33,842 bases of DNA from JBBRGK01 sp036741355 (GTDB taxonomy: Bacteria > Chloroflexota > Dehalococcoidia > CAUJGQ01), in contig DAINSK010000037.1 in assembly GCA_036741355.1 (NCBI GenBank), positions 1 to 33,842 of the forward strand. The letters are read 5' to 3'. Shown here one piece after another: positions 14,338 through 23,121 of this stretch (position 1 is the stretch's first letter; each line of letters starts with the position of its first letter). The notes under the pieces are model-generated. The model worked only from the letters and a program-made list of their open reading frames with translations. It did no database searches and was not told the origin of the DNA. The translations under genes and the position numbers were made by a program.

Positions 14338-17001
14338 ATGACGGGTGCCGAAGAGGAGCGGTTGCGGGCAGTGGCCGATGGCAGCGCCGCCTGGCAGCAG
14401 TGGGGGCCGTACCTGGCCGAGCGCCAGTGGGGGACGGTGCGCGAGGACTACTCGCCCGGTGGCAGCGCCTGGAGCTACCTGCCGCACGACCAGGCCCGCT
14501 CCCGCGCCTACCGCTGGGGCGAGGACGGCCTGCTCGGGCTGTGTGACGACGAGAGCCTGCTCTGCCTGGCGCCCGCGCTGTGGAACGGCCGCGACGCCAT
14601 CCTCAAGGAGCGGCTGTTCGGGCTGACGGGTGAGGAAGGCAACCACGGCGAGGACGTCAAAGAGGCGTACTTCTTCCTGGACAGCACCCCCACCCATTCC
14701 TACATGACCGCCCTCTACAAGTATCCGCAGGCGGCCTTCCCGTACGCGGAGCTGGTGGAGGAGAACCGGCGGCGGGAACGCGGTGCGCCGGAGTACGAGC
14801 TGTGGGACACGGGCGTGTTCGCAGACGAGCGCTACTTCGACGTGCTGGTGGGCTATGCCAAGGCGGCGCCACGGGATGTGCTCGTGCGCTATACGGTCAG
14901 CAACCGCGGCCCGGAGGCGGCGACGCTGTGGCTGCTGCCGACGCTGTGGTGCCGCAACACCTGGAGCTGGGGTAGCGGACGCCAGAAGCCGCGGCTTACG
15001 GAGCTACCTGGTCCGGCGGGCAGCCGCTGCATCAGGGTCAACCACCCGGCATGGGAGGGTGTGCGCTACTGGCTGGTGTGTGAAGGCGCCGAGCGGCTCC
15101 TCTTCACGGAGAACGAGAGCAATGCCGAGCGGCTGTGGGGAGTAGCCAGCGCCGGTCCCTATGTGAAGGACGCCTTCCACCGGCACATCGTTGGTGGCGA
15201 CAAGCAGGCGGTGAACCCGACGCAGCAAGGGACCAAGGCGGCGGCGGTGTACCGGCTGGAGCTGGCCGCGGGTGAGACGCGGACGGTACGGCTGCGGCTG
15301 TCGGACGGCGAGGTGAGCGACCCGTTTGCTGACTTCGACGCGCTGTTCGACCTGCGTAAGCAGGAGGCCGACGAGTTCTACGCCGCGCTCAACACTCCAG
15401 AAGTCACGGACGACATGCGCGCGGTGCAGCGACATGCGTTCGCGGGACTGCTGTGGAGCAAACAGTTTTACTACTACGAAGTTCCTGTGTGGCTGGACGG
15501 CGATCCCGCGATGCCCTCGCCACCGCCGGAACGAAAGCACGGCCGCAACAGCGACTGGAGTCACCTGAACACCTCACAGATCCTGTCAATGCCGGACACC
15601 TGGGAGTACCCCTGGTTCGCGGCCTGGGACATGGGCTTCCAGTGCATCGCGCTAGCCCTAATCGATCCCGCGTTCGCCAAGTCGCAGCTCGTCAACCTCA
15701 CACGCGAGTGGTACATGCACCCCAACGGGCAGCTACCCGCCTATGAGTGGGCTTTTGGCGACGTCAACCCGCCCGTCCACGCCTGGGCGGCGTGGCGCGT
15801 CTATCGCATCGAGCGGCGCATGACCGGGAAGGCTGACACCGCTTTTCTCGAGCGGGTCTTTCACAAGCTGCTGCTCAACTTCACCTGGTGGGTCAACCGC
15901 AAGGACGTCGCTGGCCGGAACGTCTTCCAGGGCGGCTTCCTCGGCATGGATAACATCGGCGTTTTCGACCGCAGCGCGCCGCTGCCGAATGGGGAGTACC
16001 TGGAGCAATCGGACGGTACAGCATGGATGGGCATGTACAGCCTCAACATGCTGACCATTGCACTGGAGTTGGCCCGCACCAATCCGGTCTATGAGGATAT
16101 CGCGACCAAGTTTTTCGAGCACTTTCTCTACATCGCCGGCGCGATGAACAACATCGGAGGCGAACAGATCTCCCTGTGGGACGACCAGGACAACTTTTTC
16201 TATGACGTTCTCGCGCTGCCAAACGGACAGATGGAACAGTTGAAGGTGCGGTCGCTCGTCGGCTTGATCCCGCTGCTTACGGTCGAGACGGTAGAGCCGG
16301 CCACGCTCGACGCTCTGTCGGAGTTTCGGAAACGGCTCGAGTGGTTCCTCGAGCACCGGCCGCAACTGGCAGGTCTCGTTTCCCGCTGGTACGAGCCCGG
16401 CGCTGGAGAGCGGCGCTTGCTTGCGCTGGTCCGCGGCTTCCGCATGACGGAGCTGCTGAAACGTATGCTCGACCCCAACGAGTTTCTCAGTGACTACGGC
16501 GTTCGATCGCTGAGCAAGTTCCATCTTGACCACCCGTTCACCGTCAACCTCGGTGGGGTGGTGGCGTCGGTCGATTACGAACCGGGCGAATCGACAACCG
16601 GCTTGTTCGGTGGCAACTCGAACTGGCGCGGACCCGTCTGGTTTCCGGTGAACTATTTGCTGATCGAGGCGCTGCAGCGATTCCACTACTATTACGGCGA
16701 TGACTTCAAGGTTGAGTGTCCCACGGGTTCGGGCCAATACATGACGCTGAACGAAGTCGCCAATGATCTGTCGCACCGGCTTATGCGGCTTTTTTTGCGC
16801 GACGCCAGCGGCAGGCGCCCGTTCCGCGGCAATCACGAAGTGGTCCAGACACACCCGAACTGGCGCGACTGTATCCTTTTCTACGAGTATTTCCATGGAG
16901 ACTCGGGGGCGGGACTCGGATCCAGCCATCAGACCGGCTGGACCGGTCTCGTGGCGAAGCTGATCGAACAACAAGGACGGGTGATGTCCGGCGAGTTATG
17001 A
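14338..17001 (+). CDS. MGH1/GH63-type glucosidase
   Basis: An 887-residue cytoplasmic-looking protein (no signal peptide) of the GH63/YgjK-like (alpha/alpha)6-barrel glucosidase group. The N-terminal half is beta-rich (QWGTVREDYSPGGSAWSYLPHDQARSRAYRWGED) and the barrel starts near residue 360. Asp431 in the WDMGFQ motif matches the general acid of YgjK-type enzymes; GNSNWRGPVWFPVNYLLIEAL and FHGDSGAGLGSSHQTGWTGLVAKLI are typical C-terminal blocks. It probably removes glucose from alpha-glucosides or oligosaccharides; the exact substrate is unknown. AGGGG stands 4 nt before the ATG. Its last codon overlaps the start of the DUF5522 gene (ATGA), implying coupled translation. Confidence 0.88.
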   Translation: MTGAEEERLRAVADGSAAWQQWGPYLAERQWGTVREDYSPGGSAWSYLPHDQARSRAYRWGEDGLLGLCDDESLLCLAPALWNGRDAILKERLFGLTGEEGNHGEDVKEAYFFLDSTPTHSYMTALYKYPQAAFPYAELVEENRRRERGAPEYELWDTGVFADERYFDVLVGYAKAAPRDVLVRYTVSNRGPEAATLWLLPTLWCRNTWSWGSGRQKPRLTELPGPAGSRCIRVNHPAWEGVRYWLVCEGAERLLFTENESNAERLWGVASAGPYVKDAFHRHIVGGDKQAVNPTQQGTKAAAVYRLELAAGETRTVRLRLSDGEVSDPFADFDALFDLRKQEADEFYAALNTPEVTDDMRAVQRHAFAGLLWSKQFYYYEVPVWLDGDPAMPSPPPERKHGRNSDWSHLNTSQILSMPDTWEYPWFAAWDMGFQCIALALIDPAFAKSQLVNLTREWYMHPNGQLPAYEWAFGDVNPPVHAWAAWRVYRIERRMTGKADTAFLERVFHKLLLNFTWWVNRKDVAGRNVFQGGFLGMDNIGVFDRSAPLPNGEYLEQSDGTAWMGMYSLNMLTIALELARTNPVYEDIATKFFEHFLYIAGAMNNIGGEQISLWDDQDNFFYDVLALPNGQMEQLKVRSLVGLIPLLTVETVEPATLDALSEFRKRLEWFLEHRPQLAGLVSRWYEPGAGERRLLALVRGFRMTELLKRMLDPNEFLSDYGVRSLSKFHLDHPFTVNLGGVVASVDYEPGESTTGLFGGNSNWRGPVWFPVNYLLIEALQRFHYYYGDDFKVECPTGSGQYMTLNEVANDLSHRLMRLFLRDASGRRPFRGNHEVVQTHPNWRDCILFYEYFHGDSGAGLGSSHQTGWTGLVAKLIEQQGRVMSGEL

Positions 17002-17225
17002 CGGGGCGGGGCTTGGATGACAGACAGCCGGCGTCGGAACCAGATCCTGGGGCGACGTCCGATTTCGAAATGAACGAGGACGGACTGATGGTCGCGACGG
17101 AGGCGTTCTTGCTACGCCGCGGCTACTGCTGCGGCAACGGCTGCCTGAACTGCCCTTACCGCGGCACCGCGGAGGACCGAAGACCGCTCTGGATGCGAGA
17201 CGCTAGGGAAGAGGCCGGGGGTTAG
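16998..17225 (+). CDS. DUF5522-type small cysteine-rich protein
   Basis: A 75-residue protein. The core (about 25-55) reads MNEDGLMVATEAFLLRRGYCCGNGCLNCPY, a strongly conserved pattern in small DUF5522 proteins; the four cysteines (CC-x3-C-x2-C) suggest metal or iron-sulfur binding, which is inference. The first 20 residues are low-complexity. It overlaps the glucosidase stop by 4 nt (ATGA). Its last codons and stop lie in a repeat fragment shared with the 3' end of the convergent dedA gene. Confidence 0.8.
   Translation: MTGRGLDDRQPASEPDPGATSDFEMNEDGLMVATEAFLLRRGYCCGNGCLNCPYRGTAEDRRPLWMRDAREEAGG
17203..17225. repeat. Fragment of the dispersed palindromic element, shared by two gene ends
   Basis: GGCCGGGGGTTAG (17213-17225) is the typical right edge of the element, with CTAGGGAAGA just before it. 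On the plus strand it ends the DUF5522 gene; on the minus strand it encodes the last residues of DedA (NPRPLP) and its TAG stop. Confidence 0.65.
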
Positions 17226-17841
17226 CCCGTCCCTCGCGATCCGCACGAAACTTCGCCCTGGCCCGGCGCACGCGGAAAGCCTGCGAGAGCGCGAGCAGCA
17301 GCGGGAAGGGCAGCAGCACCAGCGCCCCAATGAAGATGTAGTGGTCGAACTTCGTCACGGCGTTGCCGAAGATGTAGCCCAACATCGTGACGATCGTGAT
17401 CCAGGATATCGCGCCCGTGATGTTGAAAAGCGCAAAGCGCGGGTACGTCATCCGGGCGGCTCCGGCCACGATCGGGGCAAACGTGCGCAGGCCTGAAAAA
17501 AACCGCGCAATAAAGATGGTCTTGCCACCGTGCCGTTCGTAAAAACGTTCCGCCTTCTCCAGGTGCTCGCGCCTGAACCAGAACGAATTCTCTCGCTGAA
17601 ACAGCCGTTTGCCGGCCTGGTGTCCGATCCAGTAGCCGGTAGCATCGCCGAGCACGGCGCCTGCAATCAGGACCGCCAGCAGCACCACGATGTTTAACTG
17701 CCCACGCGCTGCCAGCAGCCCGGCCGAGACCAGCAAGGTGTCGCCGGGCAGGAAAAAGCCGACGAGCAAACCCGTCTCCGCGAACATTATCGCGAACAGA
17801 CCGATGTACCCGATGCTGTGGATGAGTTGGGCGTTGCTCAT
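17203..17841 (-). CDS. DedA family membrane protein
   Basis: A 212-residue DedA/SNARE-associated-type integral membrane protein. Family signatures are Glu22 in MFAETGLLVGFFLPGDTLL (with Asp34 in LPGD), Asp66 in GAVLGDATGYWIG and ARFFSGLRTFAPIVAGAARM (112-131). The protein has about five or six hydrophobic segments. DedA proteins are linked to membrane-potential and lipid-carrier (undecaprenyl phosphate or phospholipid) translocation. The C-terminal NPRPLP tail is encoded by a repeat fragment and matches the tail of ScpB. No clear ribosome site precedes the ATG at 17841. Confidence 0.88.
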   Translation of the reverse strand: MSNAQLIHSIGYIGLFAIMFAETGLLVGFFLPGDTLLVSAGLLAARGQLNIVVLLAVLIAGAVLGDATGYWIGHQAGKRLFQRENSFWFRREHLEKAERFYERHGGKTIFIARFFSGLRTFAPIVAGAARMTYPRFALFNITGAISWITIVTMLGYIFGNAVTKFDHYIFIGALVLLPFPLLLALSQAFRVRRARAKFRADREGRANPRPLP

Positions 17842-17954
17842 AGTTGGCGTTCAGGGTACCACGGCCACGAACCCTCTCGAAGCCCCTCTAACGAAGACCT
17901 GCTTCGGGGGTATGGTGTAGAGGGCCACACTTTCCACCGAAGCGATGACGGCTC

Positions 17955-17960
17955 TATAGT
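17955..17960 (+). promoter_or_regulatory. Possible -10 element for the NTF2-like gene
   Basis: TATAGT lies 52 nt before the ATG at 18012, with TTTCCA 18 nt upstream as a poor -35. Tentative. Confidence 0.35.
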
Positions 17961-18011
17961 CGTACAACCGGGCCTCGTAGTTATGCTCGGTGCCATTTCG
18001 AAAGGATGTCC

Positions 18012-18407
18012 ATGCGGTCCGCTGCTGAACTCATGCGGGCATATTACGAGGCTCTCAACGAGCCGAACCTTGACGCACTGGAGGGACTTTTCCATCCGGA
18101 CGCCGAGTGGCGGTTTCCAGGCAGCACGCTTCACGGCGGCGCGCCTGTCAGGATGGTAATGCAGCGTTCGCTTGCGACCGGCCTTAGGATGCACCACGTC
18201 ATCAGGCACATGGTCGAACAAGCAAATGTCGCCCTCTGCGAGTTGGTCGCCACGAATGTCGTCGACGGCAACGCCTACACCATCCGCGGCGCCGTCGTTT
18301 GCGAAGCGCGCGGGGGTAAAATTATCCGCCTCGCCGCCTACCCCGACGCCGGCGAAATGACCGCGTTCCTGAACGCCGTCGAAGCCGCTGTGGCCGCAAG
18401 GGCGTAA
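18012..18407 (+). CDS. SnoaL/NTF2-like protein
   Basis: A 131-residue single-domain protein of the SnoaL-like polyketide cyclase/NTF2 fold. It has the usual N-terminal helix AAELMRAYYEALNEPNLDALEGLFHPDAEWRFPG, then the strands ELVATNVVDGNAYTIRGAVVCEARGGKIIRLAAYPD and a final helix. Members bind small hydrophobic ligands; some are isomerases or cyclases. AAAGG stands 6 nt before the ATG at 18012, favouring it over the ATG at 18006. Its end is 27 bp from the convergent stress-protein gene. Confidence 0.82.
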   Translation: MRSAAELMRAYYEALNEPNLDALEGLFHPDAEWRFPGSTLHGGAPVRMVMQRSLATGLRMHHVIRHMVEQANVALCELVATNVVDGNAYTIRGAVVCEARGGKIIRLAAYPDAGEMTAFLNAVEAAVAARA

Positions 18408-18434
18408 CCGCATTCATGTTGTCAGTAAGGCCGG

Positions 18435-19367
18435 TCAGCGCCGTCCGGAGGCGTCTTCGCCGTCTTGCGGCCGGATGAGCAGCACGGGCGCGCCCGAACG
18501 GACCAGGCGTTCGGTTGTGCTGCCCATGACGAGCCGCCGCAATCCCCCGTGACCGTGCGTGCTCATGACCACGAGGTCGACGCCCTGGTGCAGGGCGAAT
18601 TCGATCAGGTTGTCTTCCACATCGCCGCGGAGCAGCAACGTCTCAACTTGCGCTCCGCTCGACAGCCGACGCTTGACCTCATCCAGGTACAGCATGCCGT
18701 GCTCGGTTACACCCTCGTCTTCGCTTTCGAGGCCCGGCACGAACTCATTGCCGGGAATGGCTCGCGAAAGGAAAGGGGCAACACGCACCAGCGTCACGAC
18801 GCCGTTGGTCGCTTCCGCAAGCCTGACAGCCGGTTCGAGCGCCGCTTCGGCGAGCTCCGAACCATCCAGCGGCACCATCATGCTCTTCAAGAAAACGGAC
18901 CGCGCCGCGCTGCCCGGTTCGGGCGGCTTTACCACTAGCACGGGCTTAACGCTGGAACGAATGACTTTGTCGGCCACGCCGCCGACCAGCCAGTGCTTTA
19001 GTCCACCGTGACCGTGGCTGGCGATCGCGACGATTCCCACCTCGGGGCGCTCGGCCGTCGCGAGGATCTCGTCGACCGGGTCGCCGATGGCGACGAGCGG
19101 AGTCGCAATCACGCCCCGTGCCCCGAGATCGGCGACCACCGCTCCCAGGTACTCTTCTTCCCGCTGCTGGTGAATCCGCTCCAGGCGCTCGTGGATGTCC
19201 TTCGAAGGCCCCGACAACTCGTCTCGCCGTTTGTCCACTACGGTCACCAGCAACAGCGAGCAGCCCAATGCGGCGGCGATCGCCTCCGCGTATGGCAGCG
19301 CGGCAGCCGATGCCTCAGATCCATCCAAAGGGACCAGCATTACCGTCTGATCTGCAGGCTGCTCCAT
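18435..19367 (-). CDS. Universal stress protein, tandem USP domains
   Basis: A 310-residue protein with two UspA-type domains in a row. Both start with a MLVPLDGSEAS or MMVPLDGSELA nucleotide-binding strand. The second ends with STHGHGGLRRLVMGSTTERLVRS, the G-2x-G-9x-G(S/T) motif of ATP-binding USPs. The first has GHGGLKHWLVGGVADKVIRS, where the final G(S/T) has become GG, so ATP binding may differ between the halves. The start at 19367 is supported by AAAGGA about 8 nt upstream; the ATG at 19388 is less likely. Confidence 0.9.
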   Translation of the reverse strand: MEQPADQTVMLVPLDGSEASAAALPYAEAIAAALGCSLLLVTVVDKRRDELSGPSKDIHERLERIHQQREEEYLGAVVADLGARGVIATPLVAIGDPVDEILATAERPEVGIVAIASHGHGGLKHWLVGGVADKVIRSSVKPVLVVKPPEPGSAARSVFLKSMMVPLDGSELAEAALEPAVRLAEATNGVVTLVRVAPFLSRAIPGNEFVPGLESEDEGVTEHGMLYLDEVKRRLSSGAQVETLLLRGDVEDNLIEFALHQGVDLVVMSTHGHGGLRRLVMGSTTERLVRSGAPVLLIRPQDGEDASGRR

Positions 19368-19488
19368 CGTTCCCGTCCTTTCGCACACAATGCGTGCGCC
19401 CGTCCTACGTATCGTCGTGTTACAGCCAATTCGGCGTCAAATCGGTGCCGGCGGTCGGCAGTGGTGCCGGGGTTGAGGTCCGCGCTCC

Positions 19489-19542
19489 CCACGACTGCCT
19501 ACTGCCCCGCTGCGCGCCCGACTGCCACGCGGCGAAGCCGCG
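19489..19542 (-). repeat. Heptamer run plus hairpin after the murF-alr stop codon
   Basis: A short run of ACTGCCN-type units (19494-19510 and 19521-19526) ends in the hairpin CGCGGC-GAA-GCCGCG (19528-19542), which touches the TAG stop of murF-alr. The order stop-hairpin-GGCAGT units is the same as after dapB and the histidine phosphatase gene. The hairpin may also work as a terminator; no T-run follows. Confidence 0.65.
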
Positions 19543-22137
19543 CTACCGCGTCTGCCTTGGCACTCTAGGCAGGATCTGGGTGACGACTTCATACGAGTTC
19601 GTGCCGAGCGCGGCTGCAACATCTTCGGCGGTGATGGACTCGGCGCCCTGGCGGCCGATCAACACCACTTCATCGCCTTCGCGAACATCGCGAATATCGG
19701 TCACGTCGATCATCGTCATGTCCATCGCCACCACGCCGACGATTGGCGCCCTCTGGCCGCGCACCAGCACGTGTCCCCAGTTGGCCGGGGATCGTCGGAA
19801 GCCGTCGCCGTAACCCACCGGCAGGATGGCGATGCGGGAGGCTCGGTCCGTAATGAAGTGACGGCCGTAGCTAACGCTAGTGCCGGCCGGCACACTTTTC
19901 ACCTGTGCAACCCGTGTTTTGAACGAGAGCGCCGGTCGTAATTCGATGGCCGTTTCGCCGCGCGACATGGGATACAGGCCGTACAGCGCCATTCCAACGC
20001 GTACGAGGTTCCCCGCGAAGGGCAACTGCCGCATTACCGCGGCGCTGTTTTCCATGTGGACGTAGCGAAAGTGGTGGCCGGCCGCATCCAGTTGCTTCAG
20101 CAGCGCCTGGAACCTTTCGCCCTGCTTCATGGCGAAATCGACGTCTGTGTCAGACGTGGCCATGTGGCTGAAGAAGCCCTCGACGCGAATGCCCGGGAGT
20201 GCGGCGACCGTTTCGACGAAGGCAGACACGTCTTCGGGCAGTACGCCGAGGCGGGTCATGCCGGTATCCACCTTTATATGAACGACGATCTCCCGTCCCA
20301 GGTCGCGGGCGACGCGGGAGAAGTGCTCCGCGACCGGCAGGGAAAAGAGTGTTGCACGTATACCCGAAAGCGCGAGATCGCGCGCCTGCCAGGGCGGCGC
20401 GTAACCGAGAATGAGGATGGGCGTCGTGATCCCTTCGGCGCGCAGGTCCAACGCTTCGTTCAGGCTGGCGACACCAAGCATTGCGACGCCATTGAGGGCC
20501 GCCGTGCGCGCCACCCATCGGGCGCCGTGTCCATAGGCGTCTGCTTTGAGCACTGCCATGACTTCAGCCGGCGCTGCCGCCGCCTTGAGCGCCGCCAGGT
20601 TCGATCGGATGGCGTCGAGGTCGACTTCCACCCAAGTGGGCCGCTCGTTCGGAACGTAGGTGCGGCGCCGCCAACCCTCGTCCTGGCGTACCAGACCCTC
20701 GCGCGCCCGTTCCGGTTCCGGCAGCAGCAGTTCCACGACGCGTTCCATCCGCGCGGTGTCGCTACCCTTGACGAGGACGGTGGCCGTGGCCCCCTTTCCC
20801 CCGTATTGATTGGAAGGGGCCACCCCAAACCCCAGCACCGCGTCCGCGCTGTCCATTGCGCTGTATGTCATGACGATGCGTTCGGGTTCGCTCGCACGCG
20901 CGCGCAGCTCGCGGCCTAGAACTGCCATGTCGCGCCCCTGAAGCACCAGGAGGTCCAGCCCTGAAAGGCGGCTCACTAAATCCGACGGCAGATCGGCGAC
21001 CTGGCGAACGCCACTGACCTCCCCTAACACCGCCGTGTGAGGACGAGGGAACAAGTCGAGCGTCTCCAGTGCAAGCGCCAACGAGGCCGCGTTCGCGCTG
21101 AACGTGTCGTCCAGGATTGCGAGGCCGCCGAGTCCTGCGAGCGGTGAAAGCCGGCCCGGTTGCGGAGCCAGTCCATCAAGCAGCGCGGCCGTCTCTTCAA
21201 GTCCGCGCCCTAGACCGATTGCGGCGGCAACGGCCGCCACCGTCGCATAGATTGCTCCAAGTCCGACCGCGGACACACGAATCTGGATGGTAAGACCGCG
21301 GTAGCAGACACTGACAACGCTTCCGTGGGCAGTTTGCTCGACGATTGCGCCGGCAACGTCCACACCTTCTCGCAAGCCATAGCGCACAACACGGCGCTCG
21401 CCGGCTGCACCACCTATCTCCAGCAACGCCGCCAGATCGGCGTCGTCGCCGTTCACAACGAGCACGCCGCCCGGAGCGAGAGAGGCGATGAACCCCGCTA
21501 GTCCTTTCCGAAAGGATGTACTGGCCGGGTCTTCAGCGACCGGAGAAGCGGAGCTCGTAATCACCGCCATGTCGGGTCGTAGCAGTTGCCCCAGCCGCTC
21601 CAGTTCGGCCGCTGAGCCGCCCGCAACCTCGAGTACAGCCAGGCTCTGGTCCGGCCGAAGCTCGCCGAGCGCGAGCGGGATGCCCAGCTCGTCGTTGCGG
21701 TTGCCGTTGCTAAAGATGTCAGAATTGCCACCGTCGCCGCCCAGGGCACGAAGCAGCGCCGCACGGGCGCTGGACTTGCCCACGCCGCCGATGATGGCCA
21801 TCCTGTAGGGGTGGTGTGCTTCGAGCGCGTGGGTCGCCCAGTCCAGAAGTGCCGCGCGTGTATCGCTCACCTTGACGAACGTCGCACCCGCGGCAGCCGA
21901 GCCAACCAGATCTTCGGGCAGGTATTCACAGAGGATCCCGGATGCGCCCCGCGCAACGGCATCGTTGATAAACTCGTGGCCATCGCCCTTATCGGTGCGC
22001 AGCGCCACGAACAGCTCACCCGGTGATATGGTGCGGCTGTCGTTGGAGAAGGCCACGAACTGTCGGACGAACACCGGGCCGGCAGTCTCGGCGCCGTGCC
22101 GGGTCATCGCCCGCAGGAGGTTTTCGAGCTCAATCAT
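19543..22137 (-). CDS. alr: MurF-like ligase - alanine racemase fusion protein
   Basis: A 864-residue fusion. Residues 1-485 form a MurF-like Mur ligase and about 500-864 a complete alanine racemase. The racemase has PLP Lys531 in AVLKADAYGHG, the catalytic Tyr757 in SYGRH, DTGMTRLG (624-631) and MENSAA, so it should make D-alanine. The ligase half keeps a P-loop GGVGKSS (117-123), Glu170, a NGDDAD block (229-234) and an ILDDTFSAN block (341-349), but the usual AHLE histidine region reads PVAE (199-202), so ligation is doubtful. Fused MurF-Alr is known in Bacteroidetes. A 38-nt palindrome encodes part of residues 439-451. The ATG at 22137 is chosen although GGAGG is 13 nt away; GTG 22176 is an alternative. 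Confidence 0.88.
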   Translation of the reverse strand: MIELENLLRAMTRHGAETAGPVFVRQFVAFSNDSRTISPGELFVALRTDKGDGHEFINDAVARGASGILCEYLPEDLVGSAAAGATFVKVSDTRAALLDWATHALEAHHPYRMAIIGGVGKSSARAALLRALGGDGGNSDIFSNGNRNDELGIPLALGELRPDQSLAVLEVAGGSAAELERLGQLLRPDMAVITSSASPVAEDPASTSFRKGLAGFIASLAPGGVLVVNGDDADLAALLEIGGAAGERRVVRYGLREGVDVAGAIVEQTAHGSVVSVCYRGLTIQIRVSAVGLGAIYATVAAVAAAIGLGRGLEETAALLDGLAPQPGRLSPLAGLGGLAILDDTFSANAASLALALETLDLFPRPHTAVLGEVSGVRQVADLPSDLVSRLSGLDLLVLQGRDMAVLGRELRARASEPERIVMTYSAMDSADAVLGFGVAPSNQYGGKGATATVLVKGSDTARMERVVELLLPEPERAREGLVRQDEGWRRRTYVPNERPTWVEVDLDAIRSNLAALKAAAAPAEVMAVLKADAYGHGARWVARTAALNGVAMLGVASLNEALDLRAEGITTPILILGYAPPWQARDLALSGIRATLFSLPVAEHFSRVARDLGREIVVHIKVDTGMTRLGVLPEDVSAFVETVAALPGIRVEGFFSHMATSDTDVDFAMKQGERFQALLKQLDAAGHHFRYVHMENSAAVMRQLPFAGNLVRVGMALYGLYPMSRGETAIELRPALSFKTRVAQVKSVPAGTSVSYGRHFITDRASRIAILPVGYGDGFRRSPANWGHVLVRGQRAPIVGVVAMDMTMIDVTDIRDVREGDEVVLIGRQGAESITAEDVAAALGTNSYEVVTQILPRVPRQTR
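20786..20823. repeat. 38-nt palindrome inside murF-alr
   Basis: GTGGCCCCCTTTCC (20786-20799) faces GGAAGGGGCCAC (20812-20823). The CCCCTTTCC/GGAAGGGG core resembles the hairpins of the dispersed elements. It lies in frame in the linker just before the conserved VLVKGSD block, where Mur ligases vary in length. Confidence 0.5.
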
Positions 22138-22323
22138 GCGGAATCGTTTTCCTCCCCCGGCTCCGCCGCCCTGCACCTATAGCGATTCGCTCTCCGACGC
22201 TGCCGCCGTGCAACCGCTGCCGGCTGCGCGCCCCGGCTTCGCGTTCCGGCTGCGCGCCGCGACTGAGCGCCCACCACTACTGCCGGGCTGCGCGCCCGAC
22301 TGCCCACTGCCTGAGGTTGCGAT
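22138..22323. other. Divergent intergenic region, G/C-rich with scattered heptamer pieces
   Basis: The gap between murF-alr and the alpha/beta hydrolase gene holds both promoters but shows no convincing -10/-35 pair, except CTATAG near 22178-22183 on the minus strand. It contains several GGCTGCGCGCC-type repeats and CGACTGCCCACTGCC near its right end, pieces of the heptamer family. No RNA gene was recognised. Confidence 0.4.
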
Positions 22324-23121
22324 ATGCCCTTAGCGCTGGCCGGTGGGCTGCGGGTCAATTATACGCGGGAGGGTTCCGGCCCCCCGTTGTTGATGCTGCA
22401 TGGCTGGGCCAACAGCTCGCTGACCCTGCAACCGCTTGCGCACGCGCTCACCGATGTCCGCGATGTCTACGCTCCTGACCTGCCTGGCTTCGGCCGCACC
22501 GAGACACCGAAAGAGCCTGAGGGCTGGGACACCGCCCGACACGCGGCGTTTATCGTCGAGTTGATGGACAAGCTTAAGCTTGAACGCGCTGACTTTTTCG
22601 GACACTCGCACGGCGGCCGGATCGCCACGTATCTGGCGGCCACATCACCTGATCGCGTCACCCGGCTGATCCTTGCGGGCAGCACCGGGTTGCACTCTCA
22701 CCTCACGCCATTTGAGCGTTTGCAGCGAACGACTCGCCGTGCGCTGATAACGTCAGCCCACCGGGCGGCCGCGCGCGGCTGGCTCGGAAAAGGCGGCCCT
22801 CAGCGGGCGCGCGCTCTATCTGAGCGCTATGCCTCGGCCGACTACCGCGCCGCGGGCCCCATGCGGCCAACGATGGCGCGCGTCCTTGCCGACGATCTCG
22901 AGCCACTATTGCCCCATATCGAGGCTCCGACGCTGCTGATCTGGGGGGCGCTCGACCGGGAAACGCCGCTCGAACTGGGACAGCGATCGCGCCGCTTGAT
23001 CAACGGCTCGTCGCTGGTCGTGGTTCCCAACGCCGCTCACCACGTGTTCCAGGACGCCCCACAACAGGTGGAGGCCGCGATCCGCTCGTTTCTGCTGCGG
23101 CATGAGGGAGAGGCGGCATGA
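22324..23121 (+). CDS. Alpha/beta hydrolase in the cell-wall ligase cluster
   Basis: A 265-residue alpha/beta hydrolase with the oxyanion motif LHGWANS (25-31), nucleophile Ser95 in FFGHSHGG, acid candidate Asp211 in WGALDRETPL and catalytic His239/240 in NAAHHVFQD. No signal peptide, so it acts in the cytoplasm. Substrate unknown. It overlaps the downstream MurF-like gene by 4 nt (ATGA), so the two are translated together, and a role in peptidoglycan-precursor or peptide metabolism is inferred from this context only. GAGG stands 7 nt before the ATG. Confidence 0.85.
   Translation: MPLALAGGLRVNYTREGSGPPLLMLHGWANSSLTLQPLAHALTDVRDVYAPDLPGFGRTETPKEPEGWDTARHAAFIVELMDKLKLERADFFGHSHGGRIATYLAATSPDRVTRLILAGSTGLHSHLTPFERLQRTTRRALITSAHRAAARGWLGKGGPQRARALSERYASADYRAAGPMRPTMARVLADDLEPLLPHIEAPTLLIWGALDRETPLELGQRSRRLINGSSLVVVPNAAHHVFQDAPQQVEAAIRSFLLRHEGEAA

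Noticed and set aside
15733..16974. 413-codon minus-strand frame opposite the glucosidase gene
   Set aside because: The plus-strand frame has clear family motifs and a ribosome site; the minus frame has neither.
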